Source: an uncultured Alteromonadaceae bacterium
GTDB lineage: Bacteria > Pseudomonadota > Gammaproteobacteria > Enterobacterales > Alteromonadaceae
DNA length: 60,606 nucleotides
Direction: 5' to 3'
Assembly (NCBI GenBank): GCA_947503265.1
Contig: CANNDC010000025.1
Coordinates: forward strand, 1-60,606
Shown here piece by piece: positions 34,019 through 43,417 of the stretch (its first letter is position 1; each line of letters opens with the position of its first letter). The translations under genes were made by a program, and so were the position numbers. Below the pieces are notes generated by a model. The model made no database searches, was not told where the DNA came from, and saw only the letters and a program-made list of their open reading frames with translations.

Positions 34019-35812
34019 TCAGGTGGATTCAACAAGTTGTAGCGTTAAAGTTCGATTAAGTTCGTTCATATCTAGGGGCTTTGCTAAATGTCCAGTAAAC
34101 CCTGCGGCATCATATTCCATGATATCTTCTTTCATTACATTTGCTGTCAACGCAATGAGAGGAACACTAGAATTTAACTCTCGAATTGCGAGACAGGCTT
34201 GAATACCATCCATTTCAGGCATTTGGATATCCATTAATATTAAATCAGGGTTAATTTGTTTGAATTTTTCTAATGCTATTCGCCCGTTTTCTGCGAAATG
34301 GATAGTCGCGTTTGTCACACTTAGCATGGTTTCAATTACTATACGATTTACATCGTTATCTTCTGCAATCAAAATTGTGAGGTCTTCAAGATTCGGTGGC
34401 GCTACGGCTTCCGAGACGGCTGTGTAATTGTCAGGGGAGCTTGATTCAGTTAGAGGCAGATACACTCTCATACAGGTACCTGCGCCTAATTCACTGGTGA
34501 CAGATATGTTTCCACCCATAAGTTCAATTAAATTCTGAGTAATGGTTAGGCCTAATCCGGTCCCTCCATATCGGCGAGTTATCGACGTGTCTGCTTGGTT
34601 AAATCGAACAAATAAATGCTTTACGGCGGCTTCTGATATGCCGATTCCAGTGTCAGTGATTTTGAATACTACGCCTTTTTTGTCTTCACGCTGCTCTTCC
34701 TTTACCTCTATCACTACCCCACCTTGTTCAGTAAACTTCACAGCATTGGAGACGATATTAAGTAGAATTTGTTTAACACGAACAGGATCTCCAACTCGTA
34801 TTGTTGGCATCCCTTCCTCAATATCGGCTTTCAAATAGATGGATTTTCTGCTGGCATATGGGGCTAGCTCAGAGACAGTTGTCTCGACTATCATGTCAAT
34901 TGAGAAATCAATATTTTCTAAACTAAGCTGCCGTGCTTCTATCTTTGAAAAGTCGAGTATGTCATTGATTATTCCCAACAAAGATTTGGCCGAAAATAGC
35001 GCTCTATCAACGAGCTTGAGATCTTGTTGATGATTAAGATCTCGGCCGAGAATTTGCAGAATACCCATTATGCTGTTCATTGGAGTCCTAATTTCATGAC
35101 TCATGTTTGATAAAAAGTCAGATTTTGATTGCGCTCCAGCTAACGCTTTTTTGGCTAACCTGGCTTGATTGGCATTTGCTCTCAATAGATAACTAAAATA
35201 GAAAACTAACAACAACACAAAGATCATCGATATGGCAATTTGCAAAGTAAAAGCACGTTCAAAATTCTTGGTAAGCTGTAATTTTTGATTATCTAACGTT
35301 TGTCTAACTTTTGTTTGAAAGTCAGATAGCGCCTGTAGCGCTGCGGTATCATCAACTCTTACTTGTAGGTCAATTTCCAACGGTGAAGAGTCTTCATCGA
35401 TTAGTTTTCGAGCCAAATAAAATTTTTGCTTATACTGCTCAATGGTTTGCTCTAACGCGGCTAGCGATTCCGAATTGTATTCTTCAAATCTCTGTAATTC
35501 TGTCAATGTTTGGTCGATATCTAAAAAAGTTTGCTCAATGACATCGTCGTATCTATCAATATCTCGACGTAACACAAAATTTTTAAAATCGTGAATCAGG
35601 CCGCCGTAACCCATAAGTTGAACCAATTCATCGTGCAAGGCATAAATCTGCAAGTTGTTATTGGCTATTTCATTCCATTGTCTATCTGCTTTGCGATAGG
35701 TATAGAGGGATAGTGTTGAAAGGGAGATCATGATCAGTATTATGATCACAGTCAGTAATTTGAGCTTAAATTGACTTTGTTTGCCCAACTTCTTAATGGA
35801 GTCTTCTGCCAT
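34019..35812 (-). CDS. Hybrid sensor histidine kinase / response regulator
   Basis: Membrane sensor kinase of 597 residues: helix 1 (about 18-38), a helical periplasmic sensor (39-190), helix 2 (191-210), HisKA with phospho-acceptor H239 (NMSHEIRTPMNS), HATPase with NAVKFTEQGG and GGTGLGLTI, and a receiver domain with DLILMDIQMPEMDG and AKPLDMNEL. No Hpt domain or DNA-binding partner is encoded next to it, so its output regulator is elsewhere. Signal unknown. Transcribed alone. Confidence 0.93.
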   Translation of the reverse strand: MAEDSIKKLGKQSQFKLKLLTVIIILIMISLSTLSLYTYRKADRQWNEIANNNLQIYALHDELVQLMGYGGLIHDFKNFVLRRDIDRYDDVIEQTFLDIDQTLTELQRFEEYNSESLAALEQTIEQYKQKFYLARKLIDEDSSPLEIDLQVRVDDTAALQALSDFQTKVRQTLDNQKLQLTKNFERAFTLQIAISMIFVLLLVFYFSYLLRANANQARLAKKALAGAQSKSDFLSNMSHEIRTPMNSIMGILQILGRDLNHQQDLKLVDRALFSAKSLLGIINDILDFSKIEARQLSLENIDFSIDMIVETTVSELAPYASRKSIYLKADIEEGMPTIRVGDPVRVKQILLNIVSNAVKFTEQGGVVIEVKEEQREDKKGVVFKITDTGIGISEAAVKHLFVRFNQADTSITRRYGGTGLGLTITQNLIELMGGNISVTSELGAGTCMRVYLPLTESSSPDNYTAVSEAVAPPNLEDLTILIAEDNDVNRIVIETMLSVTNATIHFAENGRIALEKFKQINPDLILMDIQMPEMDGIQACLAIRELNSSVPLIALTANVMKEDIMEYDAAGFTGHLAKPLDMNELNRTLTLQLVEST

Positions 35813-36027
35813 ACTTCTGATAAATTTCCGTATTGGTATCAGTCATTGTAGACCATTATAAGCAAACCATTTGTAAAGGTAAGTTTTTACTCCTAAATTT
35901 CAATCACTTTAGAAAAATAAGCAGGCTCTATTTGAAGTGTGAATGATGCATCTATATGTAGCGATTAAATCGTATTTTAAATTGCTTCAGTCATTTTCTT
36001 CGCAGAATGGTTGAAATACATTCCAAT

Positions 36028-36231
36028 TTAAGGTTTAAACACGCCAATAACACTCTCGTTTTGACGTTTAGCATCATCCACTTGCTTTTCTGTTTGGCTC
36101 TCCGAGTAGTCGCAGTTTACACAAGCTAGTTTTTCGACGTTATTTTCGAAAAATAACATAATGGTATCCATTGATTTACAGCTTGGACAAATAGCGCCGG
36201 CAACAAAGCGTTTTTTGATTTTATTATTCAT
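36028..36231 (-). CDS. yheV: YheV family putative zinc-ribbon protein
   Basis: A 67-residue protein with two CxxC pairs (CPSC at 15-18 and CVNC near 37-40) predicted to bind one zinc, as in E. coli YheV (DUF2387). Role unknown. In E. coli it is close to yheS; here it is divergent from yheS with 92 bp between starts. Confidence 0.9.
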   Translation of the reverse strand: MNNKIKKRFVAGAICPSCKSMDTIMLFFENNVEKLACVNCDYSESQTEKQVDDAKRQNESVIGVFKP

Positions 36232-36323
36232 ACAATCTTACTCGTTTTCTCCATCAGGTAAATGGAATTATTTTGACTCATGGTATGATACGCTAATTGC
36301 AGTGTATTTGATTAACAAACTTC

Positions 36324-38258
36324 ATGATCCAGATTTCTGACCTTACTTTGCTAAGGGGCACAAAACACCTACTTGATGAATCTTCCGCGGTTATTTACCC
36401 CGGACACAAAGTTGGCCTTATTGGCGCCAATGGCTGCGGAAAATCGAGCCTGTTTGCTATGTTACGTGGTGAGCTCCAACCCGACGGTGGAGAATGCCAA
36501 ATCCCGAAGAATTGGCAAATTGTTTCCGTTGCTCAAGAGACGCCAGCGTCTAATCGAAGCGCGCTAGATTATGTGATTGACGGCGACTTGTATTTCCGTG
36601 ACTTGGAATCTCAGTTGAAGCTCGCTGAAGAAGCTCATGACGGCGAAACAATTGGCAGTTTGCATAGCCAATTAGAACATCATGGTGCCTATGATATTGA
36701 ATCCCGTGCAGCAACCATATTGGCTGGTCTTGGCTTTGTAAACGATACTATTCGAAAGTGTGTTTCAGAGTTTTCGGGTGGCTGGCGCATGCGCTTAAAC
36801 CTTGCGCAAGCGTTGTTATGCCGATCTGATTTGCTGCTATTGGATGAACCTACAAACCACCTTGATTTGGATGCGGTAATCTGGTTAGAAAGATGGTTGG
36901 CGCGCTACACCGGGACTTTGATTCTGATTTCCCACGATAAGTCTTTCTTAGACAATACAGTGACGGAAATTGTTAGCTTTGAACAGCAAAAATTGATGTC
37001 CTACACGGGCAACTATGCCGCGTTTGAAAAACAGCGAGCAGAAAGGCTTCGCCTGCAAGATCTTGAATATCAGAAACAGCAAGCCAAAGTAGCGCACTTA
37101 GAATCTTTTATCACACGCTTTAAAGCAAAAGCAAGCAAAGCGAAACAAGCACAGAGTCGCATAAAGCAATTGGAGAAAATGGAAGACCTTTTACCGGCCC
37201 ATGCCCAATCTCAGTTTTCTTTTGAGTTTTTAGCTCCTCCCAAACTGCCCAATCCGTTAGTTAACATCGACCAAGTCAAATTGGGATACGACCAAACGGT
37301 TATCATCGATAGCCTGCGTCTAAATTTAGTACCTGGCAGTCGAATTGGTTTGCTAGGGCGAAATGGTGCGGGTAAATCGACATTGATTAAGTTGTTGGCG
37401 GGTGAGAAGTCACCTATGTCTGGCGAATATGAGACTTCTGCAGGTTTACGAATAGGGTATTTTGCTCAGCATCAATTGGAGTTTTTGCGACCACAAGACT
37501 CAGCCATCGATCACCTATATCGATTGGACAAAAAAGCCACGGAACAACAGCTGCGCGACTACCTTGGAGGCTTTGGTTTTCACGGAGAGGAAGCCTTGGG
37601 TAAGGTTGCGCCCATGTCTGGTGGCGAGAAAGCAAGGCTGGTACTGGCGTTAATCGTGTATCAAAAGCCGAATCTATTGCTTCTTGATGAGCCAACTAAC
37701 CATTTGGATTTAGAAATGCGCCATGCATTAAACCTGGCTCTTCAAGGTTTCCAGGGCGCAATGGTATTGGTTTCCCATGATCGGTTTCTTCTCAGTTCGG
37801 TGTGCGATGATTTTTATTTGGTGGACAGCGGTCAAGTCGCTTCTTTCTCAGGTGATTTAGATGATTATCGGGATTGGCTATTAAAAGACAAATCAATGAA
37901 AACCTCTCAAGCTTCTTCATCGACTAGTTCAACTGATCCAAAGAGTGCTAAATTTGATAGAAAAGCAGTGAAACGTGCAGAAGCGCAGTTTCGTCAAGCA
38001 ACACAAAGTCTGCGTAAAACGCTGCAGAAACAAGAAAAAAATATGGCAAGTATTGGCGAACAGTTGACAAAAATAGAGTCATCACTAGCCGACCCGGAGT
38101 TGTATTCAGATGAGCGCAAAGCGGATCTTAAATCTTTGTTACTCGAGCAGGCGGAGGCTGTCGCTGCAATGGAAGAAGCAGAATTAGAGTGGCTTGAGGC
38201 ACAAGAGTTACTAGAAGAAAAACAACAGGCTTTTGAGCAAGAGTATGTGGCAAGCTAA
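36324..38258 (+). CDS. yheS: ABC-F family ATPase YheS
   Basis: Soluble ribosome-associated ABC-F protein with two nucleotide-binding domains and no membrane part. Walker A motifs are GANGCGKSS (near 34) and GRNGAGKST (near 348); signatures are FSGGWRMRL and MSGGEKARL, with DEPTNHLD after each. The linker between domains is K/Q-rich. The C-terminal 100 residues form a coiled coil (AEAQFRQATQSLRKTLQKQ). 644 residues is usual. It overlaps the next gene by 14 bp. Confidence 0.96.
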   Translation: MIQISDLTLLRGTKHLLDESSAVIYPGHKVGLIGANGCGKSSLFAMLRGELQPDGGECQIPKNWQIVSVAQETPASNRSALDYVIDGDLYFRDLESQLKLAEEAHDGETIGSLHSQLEHHGAYDIESRAATILAGLGFVNDTIRKCVSEFSGGWRMRLNLAQALLCRSDLLLLDEPTNHLDLDAVIWLERWLARYTGTLILISHDKSFLDNTVTEIVSFEQQKLMSYTGNYAAFEKQRAERLRLQDLEYQKQQAKVAHLESFITRFKAKASKAKQAQSRIKQLEKMEDLLPAHAQSQFSFEFLAPPKLPNPLVNIDQVKLGYDQTVIIDSLRLNLVPGSRIGLLGRNGAGKSTLIKLLAGEKSPMSGEYETSAGLRIGYFAQHQLEFLRPQDSAIDHLYRLDKKATEQQLRDYLGGFGFHGEEALGKVAPMSGGEKARLVLALIVYQKPNLLLLDEPTNHLDLEMRHALNLALQGFQGAMVLVSHDRFLLSSVCDDFYLVDSGQVASFSGDLDDYRDWLLKDKSMKTSQASSSTSSTDPKSAKFDRKAVKRAEAQFRQATQSLRKTLQKQEKNMASIGEQLTKIESSLADPELYSDERKADLKSLLLEQAEAVAAMEEAELEWLEAQELLEEKQQAFEQEYVAS

Positions 38259-38718
38259 CGATTTTTGGCTCTACTCAATTGGTATTTATCAGCAAGCAAG
38301 CGTTAAAAGAGCGTGCCTCGCAATGCAGAACCAGCATGGATTAAACGTGAATATTCTATTGTTGTGCGGATACCTAACGAAATCAGAAATTTTTATTAAT
38401 AAAATTGGTTTTGAGTACCTTATTGATCAAATCAAAGACCTTGATAAGGAAACATCGAGATTAAGACAAATAAGAATAGCGAGTAAAAATGAAGCAGAAA
38501 AGTACTCTCAATTGCTTAAACAAGAACTGGATTTGGAAAAACGACAGCAACAGCAGCTTATTGCTTCATTAAATAGGGTGCAAGAAACCCATAAAACGTC
38601 AACATTGCGAGAACAGGACAATTATCAGAATTATTACTATGCTACACATGCTGATAACCAACAGATGCTTCAAGATATGATGCATTTCAAAACAGAAATA
38701 TCGAACCTTTCGATTTGA
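38245..38718 (+). CDS. TIGR02444 family protein
   Basis: A 157-residue protein of unknown function, starting MWQANDFWLYSIGIYQQASV, with LQ-like MQNQHGLNVNILLLCGYL as in the TIGR02444 family of gammaproteobacteria. The rest is a charged helix (about 85-120). The ATG at 38245 lies within the end of yheS, giving a 14-bp overlap; a TTG at 38233 is also in frame. Found in yheS-yheT operons of many marine gammaproteobacteria. Confidence 0.82.
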   Translation: MWQANDFWLYSIGIYQQASVKRACLAMQNQHGLNVNILLLCGYLTKSEIFINKIGFEYLIDQIKDLDKETSRLRQIRIASKNEAEKYSQLLKQELDLEKRQQQQLIASLNRVQETHKTSTLREQDNYQNYYYATHADNQQMLQDMMHFKTEISNLSI

Positions 38719-38724
38719 GAATGA

Positions 38725-39723
38725 ATGACTGACGCAAACATCATCAAAAGTGATTTTACGCCGCCTTGGTGGGCAAGAAATCGGCACATACAAACGATAT
38801 ATCCACGCTTCTTTCAGCGTCGCAAACAGCTTATCACCAGAATGGAGCGTGTTGATCTACCAGATGCCGATTTTGTTAATCTTGTTTGGGGAGTGCCGGA
38901 AAAAGGATTTAAACCCAAAGGCTTGATGATTATATTTCATGGGTTGGAGGGATCGATTCATTCGCACTACACAAATGACGTGATGGCAGAATCGCTGGCA
39001 AAAGGTTGGCAACCTGTTTTAATGCATTTTCGCAGCTGTGGAGGCGTTTTGAATTTGACAGCACGGGCCTATCATTCGGGCGAGACTGAAGATGCCACTT
39101 ATGTGTTAAACAAACTCAAAAATGATTTTCCAGACCTACCAAGAATCGCAATCGGTTTCTCTCTTGGCGCCAACATGCTGTTAAAACTGTTCGGTGAGCA
39201 AGCAAATCAAAATTATGTTGATGCAGGTATCGCCATTTCGACGCCATTTAAACTAGATGAGTGCGCACGCAGTATCAATTCAGGCTTCTCGCAGTTCTAC
39301 CAAAAATATCTGCTAAAAAGCATGCGAAATACGTTGATAGCGAAAATGCGCTCAATCAATTACGACGCTTTAATTCAACTCAAACAAGAACAGGTTCGTG
39401 AAATCAGTTCGTTTCGCGAGTTCGATGAAAAAGTGACTGCACCCGTGCATGGTTTTAAGGATGCTGATGATTATTATCGTCAATGTAGTGCCATAAGTTA
39501 CTTAAAATCCATTCAGACACCCACCTATATTCTGCATTCCAAGGATGACCCTTTCATGAACGAAAATGTAGTGCCTACAGTGAACGAGTTGTCTAGTAAG
39601 GTAACACTTGAACTCAGTGAAAAAGGTGGGCATGTTGGATTTATGACGGGCACGCCATGGCGACCAATAACCTGGTTTCATCAGCGCATTTTCGCTTATG
39701 CAGAGCGGTTTGTTAAATCATGA
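38725..39723 (+). CDS. yheT: YheT family alpha/beta hydrolase
   Basis: Alpha/beta-hydrolase of unknown substrate. The 332-residue protein has the oxyanion region FHGLEGSIHSHY, nucleophile Ser in GFSLGANM, a likely acid in HSKDDPFM and histidine in EKGGHVGFM. Matches E. coli YheT in length and location. It is 6 bp after the preceding gene and overlaps yheU by 4 bp (ATGA). Confidence 0.93.
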   Translation: MTDANIIKSDFTPPWWARNRHIQTIYPRFFQRRKQLITRMERVDLPDADFVNLVWGVPEKGFKPKGLMIIFHGLEGSIHSHYTNDVMAESLAKGWQPVLMHFRSCGGVLNLTARAYHSGETEDATYVLNKLKNDFPDLPRIAIGFSLGANMLLKLFGEQANQNYVDAGIAISTPFKLDECARSINSGFSQFYQKYLLKSMRNTLIAKMRSINYDALIQLKQEQVREISSFREFDEKVTAPVHGFKDADDYYRQCSAISYLKSIQTPTYILHSKDDPFMNENVVPTVNELSSKVTLELSEKGGHVGFMTGTPWRPITWFHQRIFAYAERFVKS

Positions 39724-39929
39724 TTATCCCAATATCGGAACTGTCTGAAGACGCGCTCTATGGTTTGGTAGAGGCTTTCGTCTTGCAAGAAGGGACAGAT
39801 TACGGAGAACAAGAATTCACACTAGAACAAAAAGTGAATCACGTTATTGTGCAACTCAAATCGGGCCAAGCATTGATTGAATTTTCAGAGTTGCACGAGT
39901 CGGTGAATATTATTCCTGCTCAAACTTAA
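39720..39929 (+). CDS. yheU: YheU family protein (UPF0270)
   Basis: A 69-residue acidic protein beginning MIIPISELSEDALYGLVEAF with EGTDYG, the conserved core of UPF0270/YheU. Function unknown. Start overlaps the yheT stop (ATGA). Its 3' end overlaps the convergent yceI gene by 20 bp. Confidence 0.92.
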   Translation: MIIPISELSEDALYGLVEAFVLQEGTDYGEQEFTLEQKVNHVIVQLKSGQALIEFSELHESVNIIPAQT

Positions 39930-40503
39930 CCGAAAAGGTCACTGGAACGGCCAGACTGATGCTGTTTAGGCCAGCGAGTTCCTGAAGTTTAGCTATGCCT
40001 TGCGTAAGCTTGAAACTGGTTACTTGCAGCATAAATGGTTTTACGGTTGTTGCAGTAAATCCACCATCACTATTTCTAGCCACACTAACTTCTATGCTAA
40101 CAGATTGAGTTACACCAGAGATACTCACTTTGCTTTGGATAACCTGTGTCACAGAGCTTCCTGAAGACAGAGATAATAATTTTTTATCGACACTTGCTGT
40201 TAGTTCTGCAAATGGAAAATTATCGAGATCAAACACATGCTCTTGCATTCGTTCATCTCGAATGGGAATGTTAGTGCTTACCGATTCTAGATCAACCTTA
40301 ACCGATAACTTACCATCTTTACTCAACTTTCCAGAGAGCATGGTGAAACTGTGAGACTCGCTAATATGTTCGTTTTTAATGGAAATAAAATTGAGTTTGG
40401 ACGCATCATTGTTCAACATCCAGCCAGCATTGGCAAACTGACTTAATAACAGTCCCATCAATGCAGTTGGCAAAATAAATTTGTAGTTTATCTTCATCAT
40501 CAC
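39910..40503 (-). CDS. YceI family periplasmic lipid-binding protein
   Basis: A 197-residue protein with a signal peptide (about 1-26, ending FANAG) and the YceI beta-barrel that may bind isoprenoid lipids (LNFISIKNEHISESHSFTML, VDLESVSTNIPIRDERMQEH and FDLDNFPFAEL are visible). Function not established. It follows cysQ by 15 bp and could be co-transcribed, although the products are unrelated. Confidence 0.9.
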   Translation of the reverse strand: MMMKINYKFILPTALMGLLLSQFANAGWMLNNDASKLNFISIKNEHISESHSFTMLSGKLSKDGKLSVKVDLESVSTNIPIRDERMQEHVFDLDNFPFAELTASVDKKLLSLSSGSSVTQVIQSKVSISGVTQSVSIEVSVARNSDGGFTATTVKPFMLQVTSFKLTQGIAKLQELAGLNSISLAVPVTFSVKFEQE

Positions 40504-40518
40504 TCGGGCCTATATATG

Positions 40519-41364
40519 CTAGTTATGTGATTTTTCTCTAACCAAATCGTAATCGACTATGTTTTGCCAATTTACTTTTGGATCTCCCATGACTAAAAAG
40601 TCGGGGTTTTCAGTAGTATTACGTTCGTTATAGGTAAGAGGAACAAAATGCGCATCAAGAATATTTCCGCCTGCTTCTTCAACGATGCATTGTGAAGCGC
40701 CCGTGTCCCATTCTCCCGTGACACCCATGCGAAGAAATAAATCGGCTTTCCCTTCTGCAATATAGCAGGCTTTTAGTGAACAACTACCCAAGGGCAAGGT
40801 TTGGTAAGTGCGAGATTCATTCATTCGGCACATGATTTTCTCTCGAGACTGGCGCCTACTTATCGCAATCATAACCACGTCATCTTGGGGGTTTTCAAAC
40901 TCTCTAACGTGTATCTGTTTGTCTTCAATAGGACACGATTTGAACGCCCCATTTCCTTTGCTAGCGTAATATAAGGTTTCACCTGGTGGCCAATAAATAA
41001 TGCCCATTATGGGTTTGTTGTTTTCAACCAAGGCAATATTAACGGCAAAGTCTCCACTGCGGGCAATGAATTCTTGTGTTCCATCAATTGGATCAATCAA
41101 CCAATAACGTTGCCAATGGGCGCGGTCTGCCAGTAGGCCATTTTGGCTTTCTTCAGACATAATTGGAATGTCAGGCGTTTCTGCTTGCAGCATTTCCATT
41201 ATCACTTCATTGGCTTTGTAATCTGCGGAGGTTACCGGAGACTCGTCTTTCTTCTCATAACTTTGAAAATTACCCGTTTCATAGATATCGAGTATGATTT
41301 TTCCGGCTTTTACGGCAGCTTTTTTTGCAAGTTCTAAGAGTTGATCGTCAGATAGATTGGGCAT
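40519..41364 (-). CDS. cysQ: 3'(2'),5'-bisphosphate nucleotidase CysQ
   Basis: Hydrolyses PAP, the by-product of sulfate assimilation, to AMP. The inositol-monophosphatase-fold protein (281 residues) has the Mg-site motifs SEES-like MSEESQNG, WLIDPIDGTQEFIARSGDFA and EWDTGASQCIVEEAGG. It overlaps nudE by 17 bp, the nudE-cysQ arrangement of many gammaproteobacteria. Confidence 0.95.
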   Translation of the reverse strand: MPNLSDDQLLELAKKAAVKAGKIILDIYETGNFQSYEKKDESPVTSADYKANEVIMEMLQAETPDIPIMSEESQNGLLADRAHWQRYWLIDPIDGTQEFIARSGDFAVNIALVENNKPIMGIIYWPPGETLYYASKGNGAFKSCPIEDKQIHVREFENPQDDVVMIAISRRQSREKIMCRMNESRTYQTLPLGSCSLKACYIAEGKADLFLRMGVTGEWDTGASQCIVEEAGGNILDAHFVPLTYNERNTTENPDFLVMGDPKVNWQNIVDYDLVREKSHN

Positions 41365-41938
41365 TAGCCTTTCCTGAGTTTTGCAGTAAATATTGTTGAG
41401 TCAAGAACAAAGCGGCAATACACCTTGCTTCTTTAAAGTCGTCTCTTGCGAGCAATTGGTCAATATCATGGATTGACCAAGGAATCACTTCGAGTGGTTC
41501 AGGTTCATCACCTTCCAAAGTGCAGGAGTACAAGTCTCGCGCCAATATGATATTCATTTTAGCATCGAAAAAGGTAGGTGCCATACTGACTGAGTGAATG
41601 AAATCTAATTGCTTAGAACCGTAACCCGCTTCTTCTTTTAATTCTCTGTCTGCTGCTTGGATTGCACTTTCGCCGGGGTCAATCAAGCCTTTGGGAAAGC
41701 CAATTTGATAACTGTGCGTGCCCGCTGCATATTCTCGAATTAGTAGAAAAGTTTCATCATCAATGAAGGGGACTATCATTACTGCTCCCCTACCAGAACC
41801 TGCCATTCTTTCGAATTGTCGTTTGGCACCATTGGAGAATTCAAGATCGACTCTTTCAACTCTGAAAAAATCACTCTTAGCCACGATCTCGCGGTGATGT
41901 ATTTGCGGCAAGGGTTTATTTGGGTCTATTTTACTCAT
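41348..41938 (-). CDS. nudE: ADP compounds hydrolase NudE
   Basis: Nudix hydrolase acting on ADP-ribose, Ap3A or NADH-type compounds. The Nudix box GLIDPGESAIQAADRELKEE and following AGYG fit G-x5-E-x7-REUXEEXGU. 196 residues, close to E. coli NudE (186). Divergent from yrfG, as in E. coli. Confidence 0.94.
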   Translation of the reverse strand: MSKIDPNKPLPQIHHREIVAKSDFFRVERVDLEFSNGAKRQFERMAGSGRGAVMIVPFIDDETFLLIREYAAGTHSYQIGFPKGLIDPGESAIQAADRELKEEAGYGSKQLDFIHSVSMAPTFFDAKMNIILARDLYSCTLEGDEPEPLEVIPWSIHDIDQLLARDDFKEARCIAALFLTQQYLLQNSGKANAQSI

Positions 41939-42041
41939 CTACCTATCACGTTAAACGCTATCGCGTTAAAATACAGGAAAAGCCAGACTCATTGCTGATT
42001 TTTTTCAATTGTTTCACTACTTTAACCCAAGGACATCAGAC

Positions 42042-42716
42042 TTGCCAATTCTCCCGTGGAAGCAGATTAAAACCGTGCTGTTAGATATGGATGGCACTCT
42101 TCTCGATTTGCATTTTGACAACCATTTTTGGTTGGAACATATTCCGCTGAAAATCTCCCAGCAAAAAAATATTAGTATTGACGAAGCACGAGAATTCATT
42201 GCATTAGAATACCAAAAAGTGATGGGGACGATTGACTGGTATTGTTTGGATTATTGGGCGGAAAAGCTTGATATGAATATCATCGAAGCAAAAAAGGAAG
42301 TTGAGCATTTAATTAGTATTCGTGAAGATACTTTGCCTTTTCTTGATGCTTTACATGCCAATGGTAAAGAAGTCGTACTGGTAACCAATGCGCATCCGGG
42401 CAGTTTGTCTTTGAAAATAGAACATACCAAGCTTGACCATCATATAGATCAACTCATTTCGACCCATGAGTTTGGTGTGACCAAAGAGTCTCAATCACTT
42501 TGGCAGCAATTGCAGCAAAGGTTGGGGTTTGATCCTGATAAAACCCTTTTTGTTGACGACAGCTTAACTATTTTAGAAAGCGCGAAGACATTTGGTATCA
42601 AACATTTGCTAGCGGTGGCAAACCCAGATTCTAAACGTCCGGTTATGACTCACGAGCAGCTATCTGGTTTTCAATTTATCACTGACTATCGAAACATCAT
42701 TGCTGATATTTGCTGA
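42042..42716 (+). CDS. yrfG: GMP/IMP nucleotidase YrfG (HAD family)
   Basis: HAD phosphatase that dephosphorylates GMP and IMP. Motif I LLDMDGTLLDLHFDN, motif II VLVTNAHPGS and motif III FVDDS are visible. I use TTG at 42042 because AAGGA lies eight bases upstream; the frame extends to a TTG at 42009 with no ribosome site. This gives 224 residues, close to E. coli YrfG (222). In E. coli yrfG precedes hslR-hslO; here 14 kb of other genes lies between. Confidence 0.92.
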   Translation: MPILPWKQIKTVLLDMDGTLLDLHFDNHFWLEHIPLKISQQKNISIDEAREFIALEYQKVMGTIDWYCLDYWAEKLDMNIIEAKKEVEHLISIREDTLPFLDALHANGKEVVLVTNAHPGSLSLKIEHTKLDHHIDQLISTHEFGVTKESQSLWQQLQQRLGFDPDKTLFVDDSLTILESAKTFGIKHLLAVANPDSKRPVMTHEQLSGFQFITDYRNIIADIC

Positions 42717-42793
42717 ATCCCTTCTGTTTGAGCTGTCTTGTCAGAAAATTTATTGTAGGTAAGATAGCAACATTAACCGGATACGACTAAGCA

Positions 42794-43246
42794 ATGCATA
42801 AAGACACAACCCCTAATCCATTGACGCCTTTTGATGCGACTGACCGCGAATTAATCGCGGTACTAAAACGTGATGCTCGGACCCCCGTTTCTGTTTTAGC
42901 TGATATTCTAAATGTGTCTAGAGGAACGGTGCAGAACCGACTAGACAGGTTGTTAGAGTCAGGAGCCCTTTTAGGTTTCACTATTCGTGTTAGAGAAGAT
43001 TTTGATCCAAATAGCCTACGCGCGATTATGATGATCGAAGTCGCGGGAAAATCTACTTCCCAAGTCATTCAGCGACTTAGGCGAATTCCTGAAATCGAGC
43101 TCATACACACAACAAACGGCAGCTGGGATTTAGTCGCTGAATTGTCTGCCAGCGATCTTAGAGAGTTTGATCGTGTGCTGAGGGATGTGCGCGAAACCCA
43201 AGGTGTGTTGAATAGTGAAACCAGTATCCTGCTTAGCACAGTGTAA
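42794..43246 (+). CDS. Lrp/AsnC family transcriptional regulator
   Basis: A 150-residue regulator with N-terminal winged helix (LIAVLKRDARTPVSVLADIL, SRGTVQNRLDRLLESGAL) and C-terminal RAM ligand domain (AIMMIEVAGKSTSQVIQRLR). Amino-acid-responsive. It lies 171 bp upstream of ctlX-astA on the same strand, so a role as local regulator of citrulline/arginine catabolism is likely, but inferred from position only. Confidence 0.93.
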   Translation: MHKDTTPNPLTPFDATDRELIAVLKRDARTPVSVLADILNVSRGTVQNRLDRLLESGALLGFTIRVREDFDPNSLRAIMMIEVAGKSTSQVIQRLRRIPEIELIHTTNGSWDLVAELSASDLREFDRVLRDVRETQGVLNSETSILLSTV

Positions 43247-43417
43247 GTGCGCCCCGAAAATCTTGTCCATGATTAGCATATTGCCAATTACACTGTAAAA
43301 ATTGCCCAAAATTCACCGATATCTCACCATTCTTGTCGATATGAACTGACATCTTCAAACCTTAACATAGCGTCCTATTATTGAACCCAATCTGACTCTT
43401 ATCGGGAAGCTATACAG

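Noticed and set aside
34542..34838. 98-codon frame on plus strand opposite the hybrid kinase
   Set aside because: Mirror of the conserved HATPase region; no independent evidence.
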